DNA from: Methylobacterium sp. Leaf104
Lineage (GTDB): Bacteria; Pseudomonadota; Alphaproteobacteria; Rhizobiales; Beijerinckiaceae
DNA length: 64,000 bases
Direction of reading: 5' to 3'
NCBI RefSeq assembly: GCF_001422885.1
Contig: NZ_LMMZ01000008.1
Location: 1,614-65,613, forward strand
Shown: piece after piece, positions 53,130-61,910 of the stretch
Layout of the letters: each line of letters opens with the position of its first letter
Position numbering within the stretch: the first letter of the stretch is position 1
Position numbers and translations under genes: made by a program
Notes under the pieces: generated by a model
The model's database searches: none
What the model saw: the letters and a program-made list of their open reading frames with translations, nothing else
Told to the model about the DNA's origin: nothing

Positions 53130-53918
53130 TCAGGGCGCATCCTTCCCGACCGTTTCAAGGATAACGCGCGCAGTCTCGGCAGGCCGATCCCAATGCGGGA
53201 AGTGGCCGCAGCGCTCGAACCAGTGCAGCTGGGCCGTTGGGAAAGCTTTCTGGGCGCGGGTAGCCTGGCGTGGCAGCAGCAAATGGTCCTGGCGACCCCA
53301 GCCTATGGTGACCCGGCCGGGGGGCGTTGCCGAACCCTGCTGCAACGGACCGCGTGCCAGCTCACGCAGCATCGCATCGAACACCGGTGTGGCCGCCAGG
53401 CTCTGCAACTCCTTCTCGACAAGCTGTGGTGGCAGCACCGACGGACGGGCAGACAGTTGGGCCAGCAACAGGGTGCGGGTGATGGCGTGGCGCGACAGCC
53501 CGGCATGGAAGGGCCGCAGCAACCGCACCAGGCGTATCGATGCCGCGAGCGACCAGTGTAACCAGCGCGTCTCCCACCCTTGCCAGAAACCTCCGGGATC
53601 GAGCGCCACGCAGTGCCGACCGACGCCGCGCCGCGCCAACTCCAGAACCAGCCGGCCCCCCACCGAACTGCCGACAAGGTCCGCTGTCGTCAGGTCTTGC
53701 GACTGCACGAAGCCGGCAAGGGCGTCCGCATGGGCCTCCACCGTCTGCCGGCCCGCGAGTGGTGCCGAGCTGCCATGTCCCGGTAGGTCGACCAAGATCA
53801 GTTCGCGTGAGTCGCGCAATGCGGGCAAGAGCGGGTCCCAGGTGCGGAGATTGGACCCCAGCCCGTGGACCATGAGTAGCGGCCTGCCGTTGCCGAGGCG
53901 TTCAAAATGTAGGGACAT
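53130..53918 (-). CDS. alpha/beta hydrolase
   Basis: A 262-residue alpha/beta-hydrolase. The oxyanion motif is MVHGLGSNLRTWDPLLPAL, the nucleophile is in LVGSSVGGRL (Ser about 84), an acid lies in IGWGRQDHLLLP (Asp about 210), and the His in RCGHFPHWDRP (about 238). It has the cap region LRPFHAGLSRHAITRTLLLA typical of esterases and epoxide-hydrolase relatives. The product cannot be narrowed. It is transcribed alone, 300 bp before the catalase-like gene, with no signal peptide. Confidence 0.85.
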   Translation of the reverse strand: MSLHFERLGNGRPLLMVHGLGSNLRTWDPLLPALRDSRELILVDLPGHGSSAPLAGRQTVEAHADALAGFVQSQDLTTADLVGSSVGGRLVLELARRGVGRHCVALDPGGFWQGWETRWLHWSLAASIRLVRLLRPFHAGLSRHAITRTLLLAQLSARPSVLPPQLVEKELQSLAATPVFDAMLRELARGPLQQGSATPPGRVTIGWGRQDHLLLPRQATRAQKAFPTAQLHWFERCGHFPHWDRPAETARVILETVGKDAP

Positions 53919-54164
53919 GACGACATTGCCCTTCAGTATTCGCGCTGCGGTCCGAACATCGGTCCGTCGCAGATTTCGTCAGGCCGGGCGTGCCGGTCTA
54001 GTCCGCGGGCCGCTCAAATCGGACGCTTCGAGGCCGCGTCGCCGGTCTGATAGCCACCTACATGGCGCGGGGCCGAACCCACTCCGCAGTTTGCGAGCGC
54101 CGGATGTCACCGGGAAAACCCCACCGGAGTTCGCCAAGAGAGGGTGGCGCTTTGAATGCTCGCA

Positions 54165-54180
54165 GTGACGTAGACGTCAC
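54165..54180. promoter_or_regulatory. palindrome GTGACGT-AG-ACGTCAC
   Basis: A perfect 7-2-7 palindrome 12 bp beyond the stop of the minus-strand molybdopterin oxidoreductase gene. It may be an operator or a short 3' structure; the hydrolase gene begins more than 200 bp away. Confidence 0.4.
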
Positions 54181-54192
54181 GTCCACGCCAAC

Positions 54193-55116
54193 TCAGATGC
54201 CGGCGTACCAGGCATAGCCCTGGTCCTCCCAATAGCCGCCCTTGCCATCGCCGATGTGGGCGAAGCTCTCGACCACCTCGATGCGCATCACGTATTTCGC
54301 TTGCTTGTAGCCGAGGTTGCGCTCCACGCGCAGCCGCAGCGGTGCGCCGTTCGACACGGGAAGCGCCTCCCCGTTCATGTCGTAGGCCAGGATGGTCTGC
54401 GGGTGGAACGCGTCGACAAGGTCGATGCTCTCGTAGAACCGAACCGGCGTTCCGCCGCTCGCCTCATCGTCCTCCGTCGCCTGTTGGCCGCCGGAATCCT
54501 TCCTGCTCTCGTCGCCGCCCGACTGCTTCGTCATGCTCGGGTTGGCGTTGCCGGCGGGGACCTCGTCGGTCTCCTCACCGTCTCCTCCGCCTTCGAGAGC
54601 ATTGCCCTGGTCCATGGTGTCGGCGCAGTGGAACACCACGTAGCGCGCCTGCGGCTTTAGCTTGGCCCGGGACAGCAGGTCGGCGAGTGGCACCCCGGTC
54701 CATTTCCCGATGGCGCTCCAGCCCTCAACACAATCGTGCCGGGTGATCTGGGTTCGGGCGGGAAGCTTGCGGAGTTCGGCCAGGGAAAGCTTGAGGGGCA
54801 TTTCGACGAGGCCATCGACCTCCAGGTGGTACTTGGCGAACTTAGCCTTTGCCAGAACCTTATATGCCTTGTCCGGCGGGTCCTCGGTGCCGTTCGGCTT
54901 GAACCACGGCGAGATGTCCGCCTCGGCATATTCTGGGGCCAGCGCCCGGTCGGTGAGCAGCAGGCGCTGGACGAACAGGTTGGCGTCCTCGCCGGTCTTG
55001 AGCGTGCGCTTGAACCACTCGGCGTTGCCGAGGCGGTCACACCCGCCGAGCATGGCCGCCGCGGCCATGGCGGACGCTCCCGTCAGGAGGGCCCGTCGGC
55101 TGGGAAGGCGGCTCAT
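54193..55116 (-). CDS. YedY1/MsrP-like molybdopterin oxidoreductase
   Basis: A 307-residue exported molybdoenzyme of the sulfite-oxidase fold. The N-terminus has a twin-arginine-like signal (LPSRRALLTGAS) and a lipobox-like LGGC at 23-26. The Mo-ligand Cys129 is in RHDCVEGWSAIGKW, with downstream HCADTMDQ and the C-terminal RVERNLGYKQAKYVMRIEVV. An acidic, Gly/Ser-rich insertion at about 175-222 is unusual for the family. With a cytochrome b partner it would reduce methionine sulfoxide in periplasmic proteins, as MsrP does with MsrQ. Its ATG overlaps the cytochrome b stop by 4 bp, and a Met-rich peptide gene is first in the operon. Confidence 0.82.
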   Translation of the reverse strand: MSRLPSRRALLTGASAMAAAAMLGGCDRLGNAEWFKRTLKTGEDANLFVQRLLLTDRALAPEYAEADISPWFKPNGTEDPPDKAYKVLAKAKFAKYHLEVDGLVEMPLKLSLAELRKLPARTQITRHDCVEGWSAIGKWTGVPLADLLSRAKLKPQARYVVFHCADTMDQGNALEGGGDGEETDEVPAGNANPSMTKQSGGDESRKDSGGQQATEDDEASGGTPVRFYESIDLVDAFHPQTILAYDMNGEALPVSNGAPLRLRVERNLGYKQAKYVMRIEVVESFAHIGDGKGGYWEDQGYAWYAGI

Positions 55117-55994
55117 GCCCGGGTCTCCCCGGTGACCGGTGCCGGCTCGACCTTGCGCTCGATCACGAACCAGCCGGTGACCATGCCGCGCATGTTGTTC
55201 CAAAAGCCGGAGAGGACGACGAGGGCGACGTGCACGACCACGAACAGGACGAGCAGGGCCGCCACGACGAAATGGATCGTGCGGGCCGACTGGCGCCCAT
55301 CGAATAGCGTCAGCAAGAACGGGAAGGCCGCGTCCATCGCCGGAGACATCGCGAGGCCGGCCAGGACCTGCACCGGCAGGAGCACGAACAGCACCACAAG
55401 ATAGGTGAGCTTCTGGATGACGTTGTAACGCTTGGCCTCGTCGCCCTGCGGGAAGCGCAGCGTCAGGTGCTCCCAAATCGAAGTGCCGAAATGCCGGATC
55501 TGGTCGCGCGACGGGATCACGCGGAACCGAAGCTGTCCGCTGACCAGTCCGTAGAGCAGGTAGGCAAGGCCGTTCAGGACGAAGGCCCAGGCGAAGAAAA
55601 AGTGCCAGGAGCGACCGCCGGTGAGGTCCTGGTCGCTCGGCAGTGTCGCCCAGACCGGGAAACCGCGGTCGGCCGCCTCGCCGTTGGAGCCAACAGAGGA
55701 GCCGAGCCAACCCGTGGTGTCGAAGACGTGACCGAACACCGTCGTCGTGCCCTTGGGCGGGTCGTCTTCGGTGGAGGACATCGCCATCAGCGGCGTGTCG
55801 AAGGTCGAGACCTTCCCCCAATATAAGGCTGGGTGAGCGTTGAAGATCTGCAAGCCGCTCATCAGCAGCACCAGGAGGCAGATCGCGTTGATCCAGTGGG
55901 TGACACGGATCACGATTGGGTGCCGGAACATCCATCGGCGGCGCTCGACCTCACCCGTGTCGGGCGCGGAACGCGTCAGGTAGGTACGGGGCAC
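55113..55994 (-). CDS. YedZ1-like cytochrome b561 membrane subunit
   Basis: A 293-residue membrane cytochrome b. Four or five helices carry the haem histidines: VTHWINAICLLVLLMSGLQI, RSWHFFFAWAFVLNGLAYLL, QKLTYLVVLFVLLPVQVLAG and TIHFVVAALLVLFVVVHVAL. It passes quinol electrons to the periplasmic molybdoenzyme encoded next. GTG 55994 is chosen because GGGAGACC lies just upstream and a hairpin (56027-56052) separates it from the preceding gene; a GTG at 56069, overlapping the Met-rich gene's stop, is an alternative. It overlaps the molybdoenzyme gene by 4 bp. Confidence 0.82.
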   Translation of the reverse strand: MPRTYLTRSAPDTGEVERRRWMFRHPIVIRVTHWINAICLLVLLMSGLQIFNAHPALYWGKVSTFDTPLMAMSSTEDDPPKGTTTVFGHVFDTTGWLGSSVGSNGEAADRGFPVWATLPSDQDLTGGRSWHFFFAWAFVLNGLAYLLYGLVSGQLRFRVIPSRDQIRHFGTSIWEHLTLRFPQGDEAKRYNVIQKLTYLVVLFVLLPVQVLAGLAMSPAMDAAFPFLLTLFDGRQSARTIHFVVAALLVLFVVVHVALVVLSGFWNNMRGMVTGWFVIERKVEPAPVTGETRA

Positions 55995-56026
55995 GCGGTC
56001 TCCCTCACGATGCTTGTCGTCCAGGG

Positions 56027-56052
56027 CGGAGGCCCCCGTAACGGGGCCTCCG
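56027..56052 (-). terminator. hairpin between the Met-rich and cytochrome b genes
   Basis: CGGAGGCCCC pairs with GGGGCCTCCG across a 6-nt loop, 13 bp after the Met-rich gene's stop. It could attenuate transcription, so that the abundant small peptide exceeds the enzymes, or protect the upstream mRNA. Confidence 0.6.
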
Positions 56053-56065
56053 AAAGCGTTGGCGA

Positions 56066-56299
56066 TCACATGCCGCGGTTCATCATCCGCTTCTTCATCA
56101 TGCGGCGCTTCATCATCTGCTTCCGCATCATGCGCTTCTTCATCATCATCCGGTCGCCGTGCATCATGCGCACCTGGGTAACGCCACTCTCGGACTGGAG
56201 GCCGTTGACGGACATCGGTGCAGCCGTGGCCGAACCGGCCGCGAGGCCGATGCCATTGAAGGCGGTCAGCGCGGTCAAGACGAGCGAGAACTTCTTCAT
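56066..56299 (-). CDS. methionine-rich exported peptide (MrpX-like)
   Basis: A 77-residue protein with a Sec signal peptide (MKKFSLVLTALTAFNGIGLA, cleaved near ATAAPMS). Its mature C-terminal half is a run of Met pairs separated by basic residues (RMMHGDRMMMKKRMMRKQMM and on); 14 of the last 34 residues are Met. This composition, together with the adjacent cytochrome b and molybdoenzyme, matches the MrpX-YedY1-YedZ1 hypochlorite system of Azospira, in which the peptide is a sacrificial oxidant scavenger repaired by the reductase. SD GGGAGA precedes ATG 56299, and a stress-type promoter lies upstream. The analogy is by composition and context, not sequence homology. Confidence 0.8.
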   Translation of the reverse strand: MKKFSLVLTALTAFNGIGLAAGSATAAPMSVNGLQSESGVTQVRMMHGDRMMMKKRMMRKQMMKRRMMKKRMMNRGM

Positions 56300-56342
56300 G
56301 AGATATCTCCCGTAGAGGCGAATGACTTATTCATCCTACTGG

Positions 56343-56369
56343 GAAACAGGATTATTCTATCGTTGTTCC
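56343..56369 (-). promoter_or_regulatory. candidate EcfG-type promoter of the Met-rich operon
   Basis: On the minus strand: GGAAC (56369-56365), 16 bp, then TGTT (56348-56345), about 45 bp before ATG 56299. The general-stress sigma factor EcfG of Alphaproteobacteria recognises GGAAC-N16/17-CGTT, so the -10 element has one mismatch. The position and AT-rich spacer fit a promoter. Another ECF sigma factor with a similar motif is possible. Confidence 0.6.
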
Positions 56370-56729
56370 GAGAAATATTAGATCGATTTCTTTTAATTAA
56401 ATCTCTTGGCAATACTCCTCGCGCGCTCAAGCCAGGGCTTCGAGCACGGGGATCATTTGTCGTTACGTATGGCTACGGGATCGGTCGGCGATAAGTTTCA
56501 GGACCGCCAAAAGCTTGTTCGAGGGCGGTGACCGGCGATAGCTGACCTAAGGGTCCGGTTTCGTCCCTTGGTGTTCCGTGCGCTACCAACTTAAAATGAG
56601 GCGGGGCGCCCCGTCGGACGGGGCGCCCCGAATATGTCGAATGAAAAACTTTGGCTTCGGCTTTGGCGATTGAGCTTCTCGTGTCGCGAACTGCCCAAGC
56701 TTGACGCTTGGTAGCGTCCGGAGCGTCCC
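56370..56729. other. intergenic
   Basis: No gene in this stretch. It separates the Met-rich operon from the cupin gene, both on the minus strand. A GGGGCGCCCCG-type inverted repeat near 56603-56629 (CGGGGCGCCCC and a mirror GGGGCGCCCCG) could be the 3' structure of the cupin transcript. Confidence 0.45.
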
Positions 56730-57200
56730 TCAAGCGGCCCGGGCGGTCACCTTCTCGAAGGTACCGGTCGCGACCTGGTCTTCGAGCTGGGCCTTGAAGT
56801 CGGCGATACCAAGGACTTGGAAGGGATTACCGGACTCGTCGAGGAACTCGTAGAGCGCGTCCTCGATATTGCGGTTGCTGAAGAACACGATGGCGTCCTC
56901 GTCGCCGCCGCCCTCCATGTGCGGGTCGCCGTTCGCCACGCCCGAGACGTAGCTGCCTGTTGGGCGCGTCTCCTTGTGAGTTCCGTCCTCACGATAGAAC
57001 CTGAGCTCGCCCTGCATCACGAGCGTCACGTAGGGGCTCTTGTGCCGATGCAGCATCACCTTCTGGTTCGCCGCGAACTTGAAGACGACATCGACGATGC
57101 GGTTCTCCTCGTCGACCTTGTAGACGAAGAAGGCGATGTGCGGCAGCCAGTCGAGGGTCCGCCAGGTGATGTTGCTCTCGTCGAACATGGGTTTGGGCAT
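56730..57200 (-). CDS. cupin-domain protein
   Basis: A 156-residue single-cupin protein. The metal motif H-x-H...E appears in KVMLHRHKSPYVTLVMQGEL, with a later VANGDPHMEGGGDE supplying the second histidine motif. MPKPMFDESNITWRTLDWLP is the N-terminal strand exchange. It resembles ChrR/acetylacetone-cleaving-type cupins that act on small molecules, without enough detail to name an enzyme. ATG 57200 has GGAA upstream. It is monocistronic and lies between the stress operon and a response regulator. Confidence 0.8.
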   Translation of the reverse strand: MPKPMFDESNITWRTLDWLPHIAFFVYKVDEENRIVDVVFKFAANQKVMLHRHKSPYVTLVMQGELRFYREDGTHKETRPTGSYVSGVANGDPHMEGGGDEDAIVFFSNRNIEDALYEFLDESGNPFQVLGIADFKAQLEDQVATGTFEKVTARAA

Positions 57201-57366
57201 CTCGTTTCCTTCCGTTCCCCCATCCGGCCGCTCTCGGCGAACGCACGGCTTTCCGCCGCCTCGGATGATCAGATCCAAGGCCAACGTCCCACACGATGGA
57301 TCGATGCGGTGGCGCTTTCGACCAAGGCGATCCTGCTGCATGCGATCAAAGGCGGCCGACCGACGG

Positions 57367-57741
57367 TCAGACCGCGTGCTGGATGGCGTCGACGACCTGG
57401 TCCAAGCTGTAGGGCTTGGGTACGAAGCGGCCGTGGTCGGGGATTTCTCCGTCGGCGAACCGCTGGCGTCCCGAGGTCACGACAAGACGGATGTCGGGCC
57501 AGGCGTCGTGGACGCGTCCGGCCAGGGTCACCCCGCACATGGTGCCCGGCATGTCGACATCGGTGAACAGCGCGCCGATGTCGGAGCGCTCGTGGAGGAT
57601 GAACCATGCCTCGTCGGCATGGCGCGCCTCGACGATTGTGAAGCCAGCATCCTCCAGCATCTCGACGGCGCAAAGGCGTACGAGGTCGTCATCCTCGACC
57701 ACGAGGACGGCCGAGGCTTTCATGGAGCGCTTCGCGGTCAT
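57367..57741 (-). CDS. single-domain response regulator
   Basis: A 124-residue receiver: [20 protein letters not shown], phospho-acceptor Asp61 in ALFTDVDMPGTMCG, and FVPKPYSLDQVVDAI at the end. It has no output domain and is of the CpdR/receiver-only type common in Methylobacterium. ATG 57741 is used; ATG 57723 is an alternative. It is divergent (256 bp apart) from the multi-PAS hybrid kinase at 57998, which is its likely partner. Confidence 0.85.
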   Translation of the reverse strand: MTAKRSMKASAVLVVEDDDLVRLCAVEMLEDAGFTIVEARHADEAWFILHERSDIGALFTDVDMPGTMCGVTLAGRVHDAWPDIRLVVTSGRQRFADGEIPDHGRFVPKPYSLDQVVDAIQHAV

Positions 57742-57997
57742 CGTTTCGCAACACAGGTTCAAGGCGATTGGTTGCCGACCGTCCGACGCGTCATTTGCAC
57801 GGTCGGGTCCGGCTCGCGGATCACTCCATCCGTCTCGGGCGGTCGACGGCCTGTGAAGACTCGGATCAAGGCGAGGCGCAACCAGGTCGGGTAATGGCTC
57901 TCCAGGTGTGGCGTATCTCGGCCTGGCAACCCACCGATGCCGTTCACATCCGGCATTGCGACTCGCGCGAAACACAATCGAAGGGTAACCGGCGCGC

Positions 57998-60751
57998 ATG
58001 CCTGCCACCGCCACGCCAGACCCCGAAGCCCTTTCGCGCGAACAACTCGTAGCCGAGGTTCTTCGCCTGCGTTCTCAGTCGGCCTCGCTCGCCGAGATGT
58101 TCGAGCAGGCGCCGAGCTTTATCGCGCTCCTCGGCGGACCGGAGCATCGCTTCACGTTGACCAACGCCGCCTACCAGCGGGCTATCGACCATCGCGATGT
58201 AGTCGGTCGGACCGTGGCGGAAGCGCTGCCGGATGCGGCGGCGCAAGGCTACGTCGACCTCCTCGACGAGGTGTTCCGTTCCGGCCGGACGCACAGGGCG
58301 ACCGGTTCCCGCTACGATGTCCAGGCGACCCCGGGTGGCACGGTCCACGAACGCTATCTCGACTTCGTCTACCAGCCGATCACGGATGCGGACGGTGCCG
58401 TCACCGGCATCTTCGTCGAGGGGCACGACGTCACGGAACGCACTCTCGGCGAGGTCGCCCTAGGCGAGAACGAGGCACGCTACCGGACCCTGTTCGAGAG
58501 TATCGAGGTCGGGTTCTGCATCATCGAGATGAGGTTCGAGGGTGACCGCGCCGTCGACTATCGCATCGTCGAGGCGAACCCCGCCTTCGTGCGCCAGACC
58601 GGCGCCGACGTCGCCGGCAAGTGGGTGAGCGAATTCGCCCCGGACCTGGAGCGCCACTGGTTCGACACCTATGGGGGAGTCGCGCAGACCGGCGCACCCG
58701 CGCATTTCGAGCACTATGCCGAGGTCTTCGGGCGCTGGTTCGACGTGCGCGCCCTGCGGACCGGCGAGCCAGGCGCGAACCGCGTTGCGGTCTTCTTCTC
58801 GGACATCACCGAACGCCGTTCGATGGAGAAGCGCGCCGAAGCGGGCGAGCGCGAGCTCCGCCTCATCACCGATGCCTTGCCGGTCCTGATCTCCTTCATC
58901 GACGCGGACTACGTCTATCGCTTCGCCAACCAGGCGTACGACGACTGGTTCTTCATGCCGCCCGAGCAGGTCGTCGGCCAGGACGTGAGGGTGCTGCTCG
59001 GACCGGAAGGCTACGCCGCCCGCAAGCCCTTCATGGACCAAGCCCTGAGCGGGGAGGCCGTCACATTCGAGCTGGACTGGCCGCAACGAGACGGACGTCC
59101 CCGCGTCGCCGAGATCCGCTACCTGCCCCGCAGGACCGCCGACGCCCGCGTCGACGGGTTCCATGTATTCGTGCAGGACGTAACCGCGCGTAAGCAGACG
59201 GAAGCCGAACTCGCGCGCCAGGTCGCCGCCCGCACGGCCGAGCGCGACCGGATCTGGCAGGCGACCTCAGACATGCTCTGCGTCGCCAACCTCGACGGCT
59301 ACTTCGTCAGCCTCAACCCGGCCTGGCCGAGCAAGCTGGGGTGGACCGACGCCGAGATGAAGGCACGCCCCTTCCTCGACTTCGTCCACGCGGACGACGT
59401 CGCCCCGACGCTGAAGGCGGCGAACGGCCTTGCGCGCGGCGAGGCTCAGACCACGTTCGAGAACCGCTATCGCCACAAGGACGGACGGTACCTCTGGCTG
59501 TCCTGGAACGCGGTCCCGCGCGACGGCCTGGTCTACGCGTCGGTGCGCGACGTCACGGAGATCAAGGAACAGGCGGAGGTGCTCCGCCTCACCGAGGAAG
59601 CGCTGCGGCAATCGCAGAAGATGGAGGCGGTCGGTCAATTGACCGGGGGCCTGGCGCACGACTTCAACAACCTGCTCGCGGGCATCTCCGGATCGCTGGA
59701 GCTGATGCAGACCCGGATGACCCAAGGGCGGCTGGGCGACCTCGACCGTTACATGACGGTGGCGCAGGGAGCCGCCAAGCGCGCCGCCGCCCTGACGCAC
59801 CGCCTACTGGCCTTCTCACGGCGCCAGACCCTCGACCCGAAGCCCACCAACGTGAACCGTCTCGTCACCGACATGGAGGAGCTCATCCGGCGAACGGTCG
59901 GGCCGTCGATCCACCTGGAGGCCGTCGGTCTCGCCGGGGTATGGCCGGCGCTGATCGACCCGGGCCAGCTTGAGAACGCGCTGCTGAACCTGTGCATCAA
60001 CGCCCGCGACGCGATGCCGGACGGTGGCCGCATCACCATCGAGACGGCCAACAAGTGGATGGACGACGCCGGGGCCCGCAAGCACGACATGCCACCGGGC
60101 CAGTATCTCAGCGTCTGCGTGTCCGACACCGGCACCGGCATGTCGGCGGACCTCATGACCAAGGTGTTCGAGCCGTTCTTCACCACCAAGCCGCTCGGCG
60201 AGGGCACGGGTCTTGGCTTATCCATGGTCTACGGGTTCGCGCGCCAGTCCGGCGGACAGGTCCGGCTCTACTCCGAGGTCGGCGAGGGCACCACGGTCTG
60301 CCTGTACCTGCCGCGGCACTACGGCGAGGCCGACGAGGACGAGGTCGCGCGAAAACTCTCCGAGGTCGAGCGGGCCGAGCAGGGTGAGACGGTGCTGATC
60401 GTCGACGACGAACCTTCGGTGCGTATGCTCGTGACCGAGGTGCTGGAGGATCTCGGCTACACCGCCATCGAGGCTGCCGACAGCGTCGCCGGCCTGCGGG
60501 TTCTCCAGTCCGACGTGCGCATTGACCTGCTGGTGACGGACGTTGGTCTGCCGGGCGGTATGAACGGCCGGCAGATGGCCGATGCCGGCCGGGAGCGGCG
60601 ACCAGACCTGAAGGTGCTGTTCATCACCGGCTACGCCGAGAACGCCGTCCTCGGGAACGGCTACCTCCGGCCCGGCATGCAGATCCTGACCAAGCCGTTC
60701 GTGCTGGAGACGCTCGCCTCACGCATCAAGGAACTGATCGCCGCCGACTGA
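57998..60751 (+). CDS. multi-PAS hybrid histidine kinase
   Basis: A 917-residue soluble kinase with four PAS domains (about 30-150, 155-280, 290-410, 415-530) linked by short coiled coils. The second and third have C-terminal PAC signatures (DITERRSMEK, VQDVTARKQTE). The core has His554 in [11 protein letters not shown], ATPase DTGTGM and GTGLGLSM, and a C-terminal receiver with [14 protein letters not shown] (Asp848). No LOV cysteine motif is present, so the ligand is unknown. Its kinase and receiver are close relatives of those of the LOV kinase at 47282, indicating recent duplication with different sensors. Confidence 0.9.
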   Translation: MPATATPDPEALSREQLVAEVLRLRSQSASLAEMFEQAPSFIALLGGPEHRFTLTNAAYQRAIDHRDVVGRTVAEALPDAAAQGYVDLLDEVFRSGRTHRATGSRYDVQATPGGTVHERYLDFVYQPITDADGAVTGIFVEGHDVTERTLGEVALGENEARYRTLFESIEVGFCIIEMRFEGDRAVDYRIVEANPAFVRQTGADVAGKWVSEFAPDLERHWFDTYGGVAQTGAPAHFEHYAEVFGRWFDVRALRTGEPGANRVAVFFSDITERRSMEKRAEAGERELRLITDALPVLISFIDADYVYRFANQAYDDWFFMPPEQVVGQDVRVLLGPEGYAARKPFMDQALSGEAVTFELDWPQRDGRPRVAEIRYLPRRTADARVDGFHVFVQDVTARKQTEAELARQVAARTAERDRIWQATSDMLCVANLDGYFVSLNPAWPSKLGWTDAEMKARPFLDFVHADDVAPTLKAANGLARGEAQTTFENRYRHKDGRYLWLSWNAVPRDGLVYASVRDVTEIKEQAEVLRLTEEALRQSQKMEAVGQLTGGLAHDFNNLLAGISGSLELMQTRMTQGRLGDLDRYMTVAQGAAKRAAALTHRLLAFSRRQTLDPKPTNVNRLVTDMEELIRRTVGPSIHLEAVGLAGVWPALIDPGQLENALLNLCINARDAMPDGGRITIETANKWMDDAGARKHDMPPGQYLSVCVSDTGTGMSADLMTKVFEPFFTTKPLGEGTGLGLSMVYGFARQSGGQVRLYSEVGEGTTVCLYLPRHYGEADEDEVARKLSEVERAEQGETVLIVDDEPSVRMLVTEVLEDLGYTAIEAADSVAGLRVLQSDVRIDLLVTDVGLPGGMNGRQMADAGRERRPDLKVLFITGYAENAVLGNGYLRPGMQILTKPFVLETLASRIKELIAAD

Positions 60752-60923
60752 GCGATCCGCTGGTCCCCCCCCAGGGCGGCATGTCGGGCGAACGTTCCAT
60801 CATGGTTAGGGGATCCCTTCGATTCGGGAAGCGGGCATCAGGAGGCGCATCCTGCTTTCCGCGTTCCTCGGAGTCGAGATCGACCGCGCCGATGGCCGCC
60901 GCAGCCGCAGGATTGGACGACCG

Positions 60924-61880
60924 TTAGCTCAGGATGGAGCCCCGCAGATCCCCTTTGGGGGTCTCCGCAACGGACCACTGGCCATTTTCTTGGTTCGAGC
61001 CGCCGAAGCGTGTGCCGATGAAATCGACGAACGAGCGTAGCTTCGGAGTGATGCGCCGATCCGGGGCGTAGAGGATGTGCATGGGATGCGTCGGGGGCTC
61101 ATAGTCCGGCAGCAGGTGGACGAGCCTTCCCGATGCGAGAGCGTCCCGGACCAGCGATGCCGGTTGCAGCAGGATGCCCATTCCCGCCACCGCCATGGTC
61201 AGCAAGGCCTGGCCGTTGTTGACGATGTGCCGACAGGGGACATCGATGGTGACCGCACCCGTCGGCCCTACGAAGGTCCACTGGTTCCGCGTCGAGCCGT
61301 AGGCGAAGCCGAGGCATTCTTGTTCCCGCAGGTCAGCGGGCGTCGTGGGCGTGCCCCGTGCCTCGACGTAGGCGGGGGCCGCGCACAGGACCATCCTCAT
61401 GGGCCGCAGCGACCGGGCGATGAGGCCGCTGTCACCAAGAGGACCGACACGGAAAACGGCATCGTATCCCTCGTCGATCAGGTCGACCGTACGGTCCGCG
61501 AGCGTCAGTTCGACGTCGACCCCAGGGTTGGCGTCCAGGTACCCCGGAAGCACCAGGGCCAGTTCATGGGCCCCGAACGTCACCGGGGCGTTCACCCGGA
61601 TACGCCCGCGCGGGATGGCCAAGCTCTCCGCCGCCAGGGCCTCCGCCGCCTCGACCTCCGCTAAGATGGTCCGAACCCGCTCGTGGAAGGCACGTCCCAT
61701 CTCGGTGACGCTCTGGCGGCGGGTGGTGCGGTTGATGAGCTTGACCCCGAGGTGTTCCTCCAGGGTCCGCACATGCTTGCCGACCATCTGGGACGACATC
61801 GAGAGGGCGTCGGCGGCGGCCGAAAAGGACCCCGCCTCGACGGCCTTGGCGAAAATGGCCATGCTCGCCAGCCGGTCCAT
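60924..61880 (-). CDS. LysR-family transcriptional regulator
   Basis: A 318-residue regulator of the CrgA-like LysR branch. The helix-turn-helix is MAIFAKAVEAGSFSAAADAL, then SMSSQMVGKHVRTLEEHLG, with wing VKLINRTTRRQSVTEMG, and the effector domain includes GRIRVNAPVTFGAHELALVL. It is divergent from an F420-reductase-like gene 112 bp away, with two palindromes in between that are probable binding sites. Such proteins usually repress or activate the divergent oxidoreductase operon in response to reactive electrophiles or aldehydes; this is inference from arrangement. Confidence 0.88.
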   Translation of the reverse strand: MDRLASMAIFAKAVEAGSFSAAADALSMSSQMVGKHVRTLEEHLGVKLINRTTRRQSVTEMGRAFHERVRTILAEVEAAEALAAESLAIPRGRIRVNAPVTFGAHELALVLPGYLDANPGVDVELTLADRTVDLIDEGYDAVFRVGPLGDSGLIARSLRPMRMVLCAAPAYVEARGTPTTPADLREQECLGFAYGSTRNQWTFVGPTGAVTIDVPCRHIVNNGQALLTMAVAGMGILLQPASLVRDALASGRLVHLLPDYEPPTHPMHILYAPDRRITPKLRSFVDFIGTRFGGSNQENGQWSVAETPKGDLRGSILS

Positions 61881-61883
61881 TAT

Positions 61884-61902
61884 TTGAAACTCCTTGTTTC
61901 AA
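61884..61902. promoter_or_regulatory. LysR operator: TTGAAAC-N5-GTTTCAA
   Basis: A perfect 7-5-7 palindrome three bases upstream of the LysR start codon. It has the T-N11-A spacing of LysR-type recognition sites, and its position would make it an autoregulatory site. Confidence 0.65.
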
Positions 61903-61910
61903 GTGCTTGC

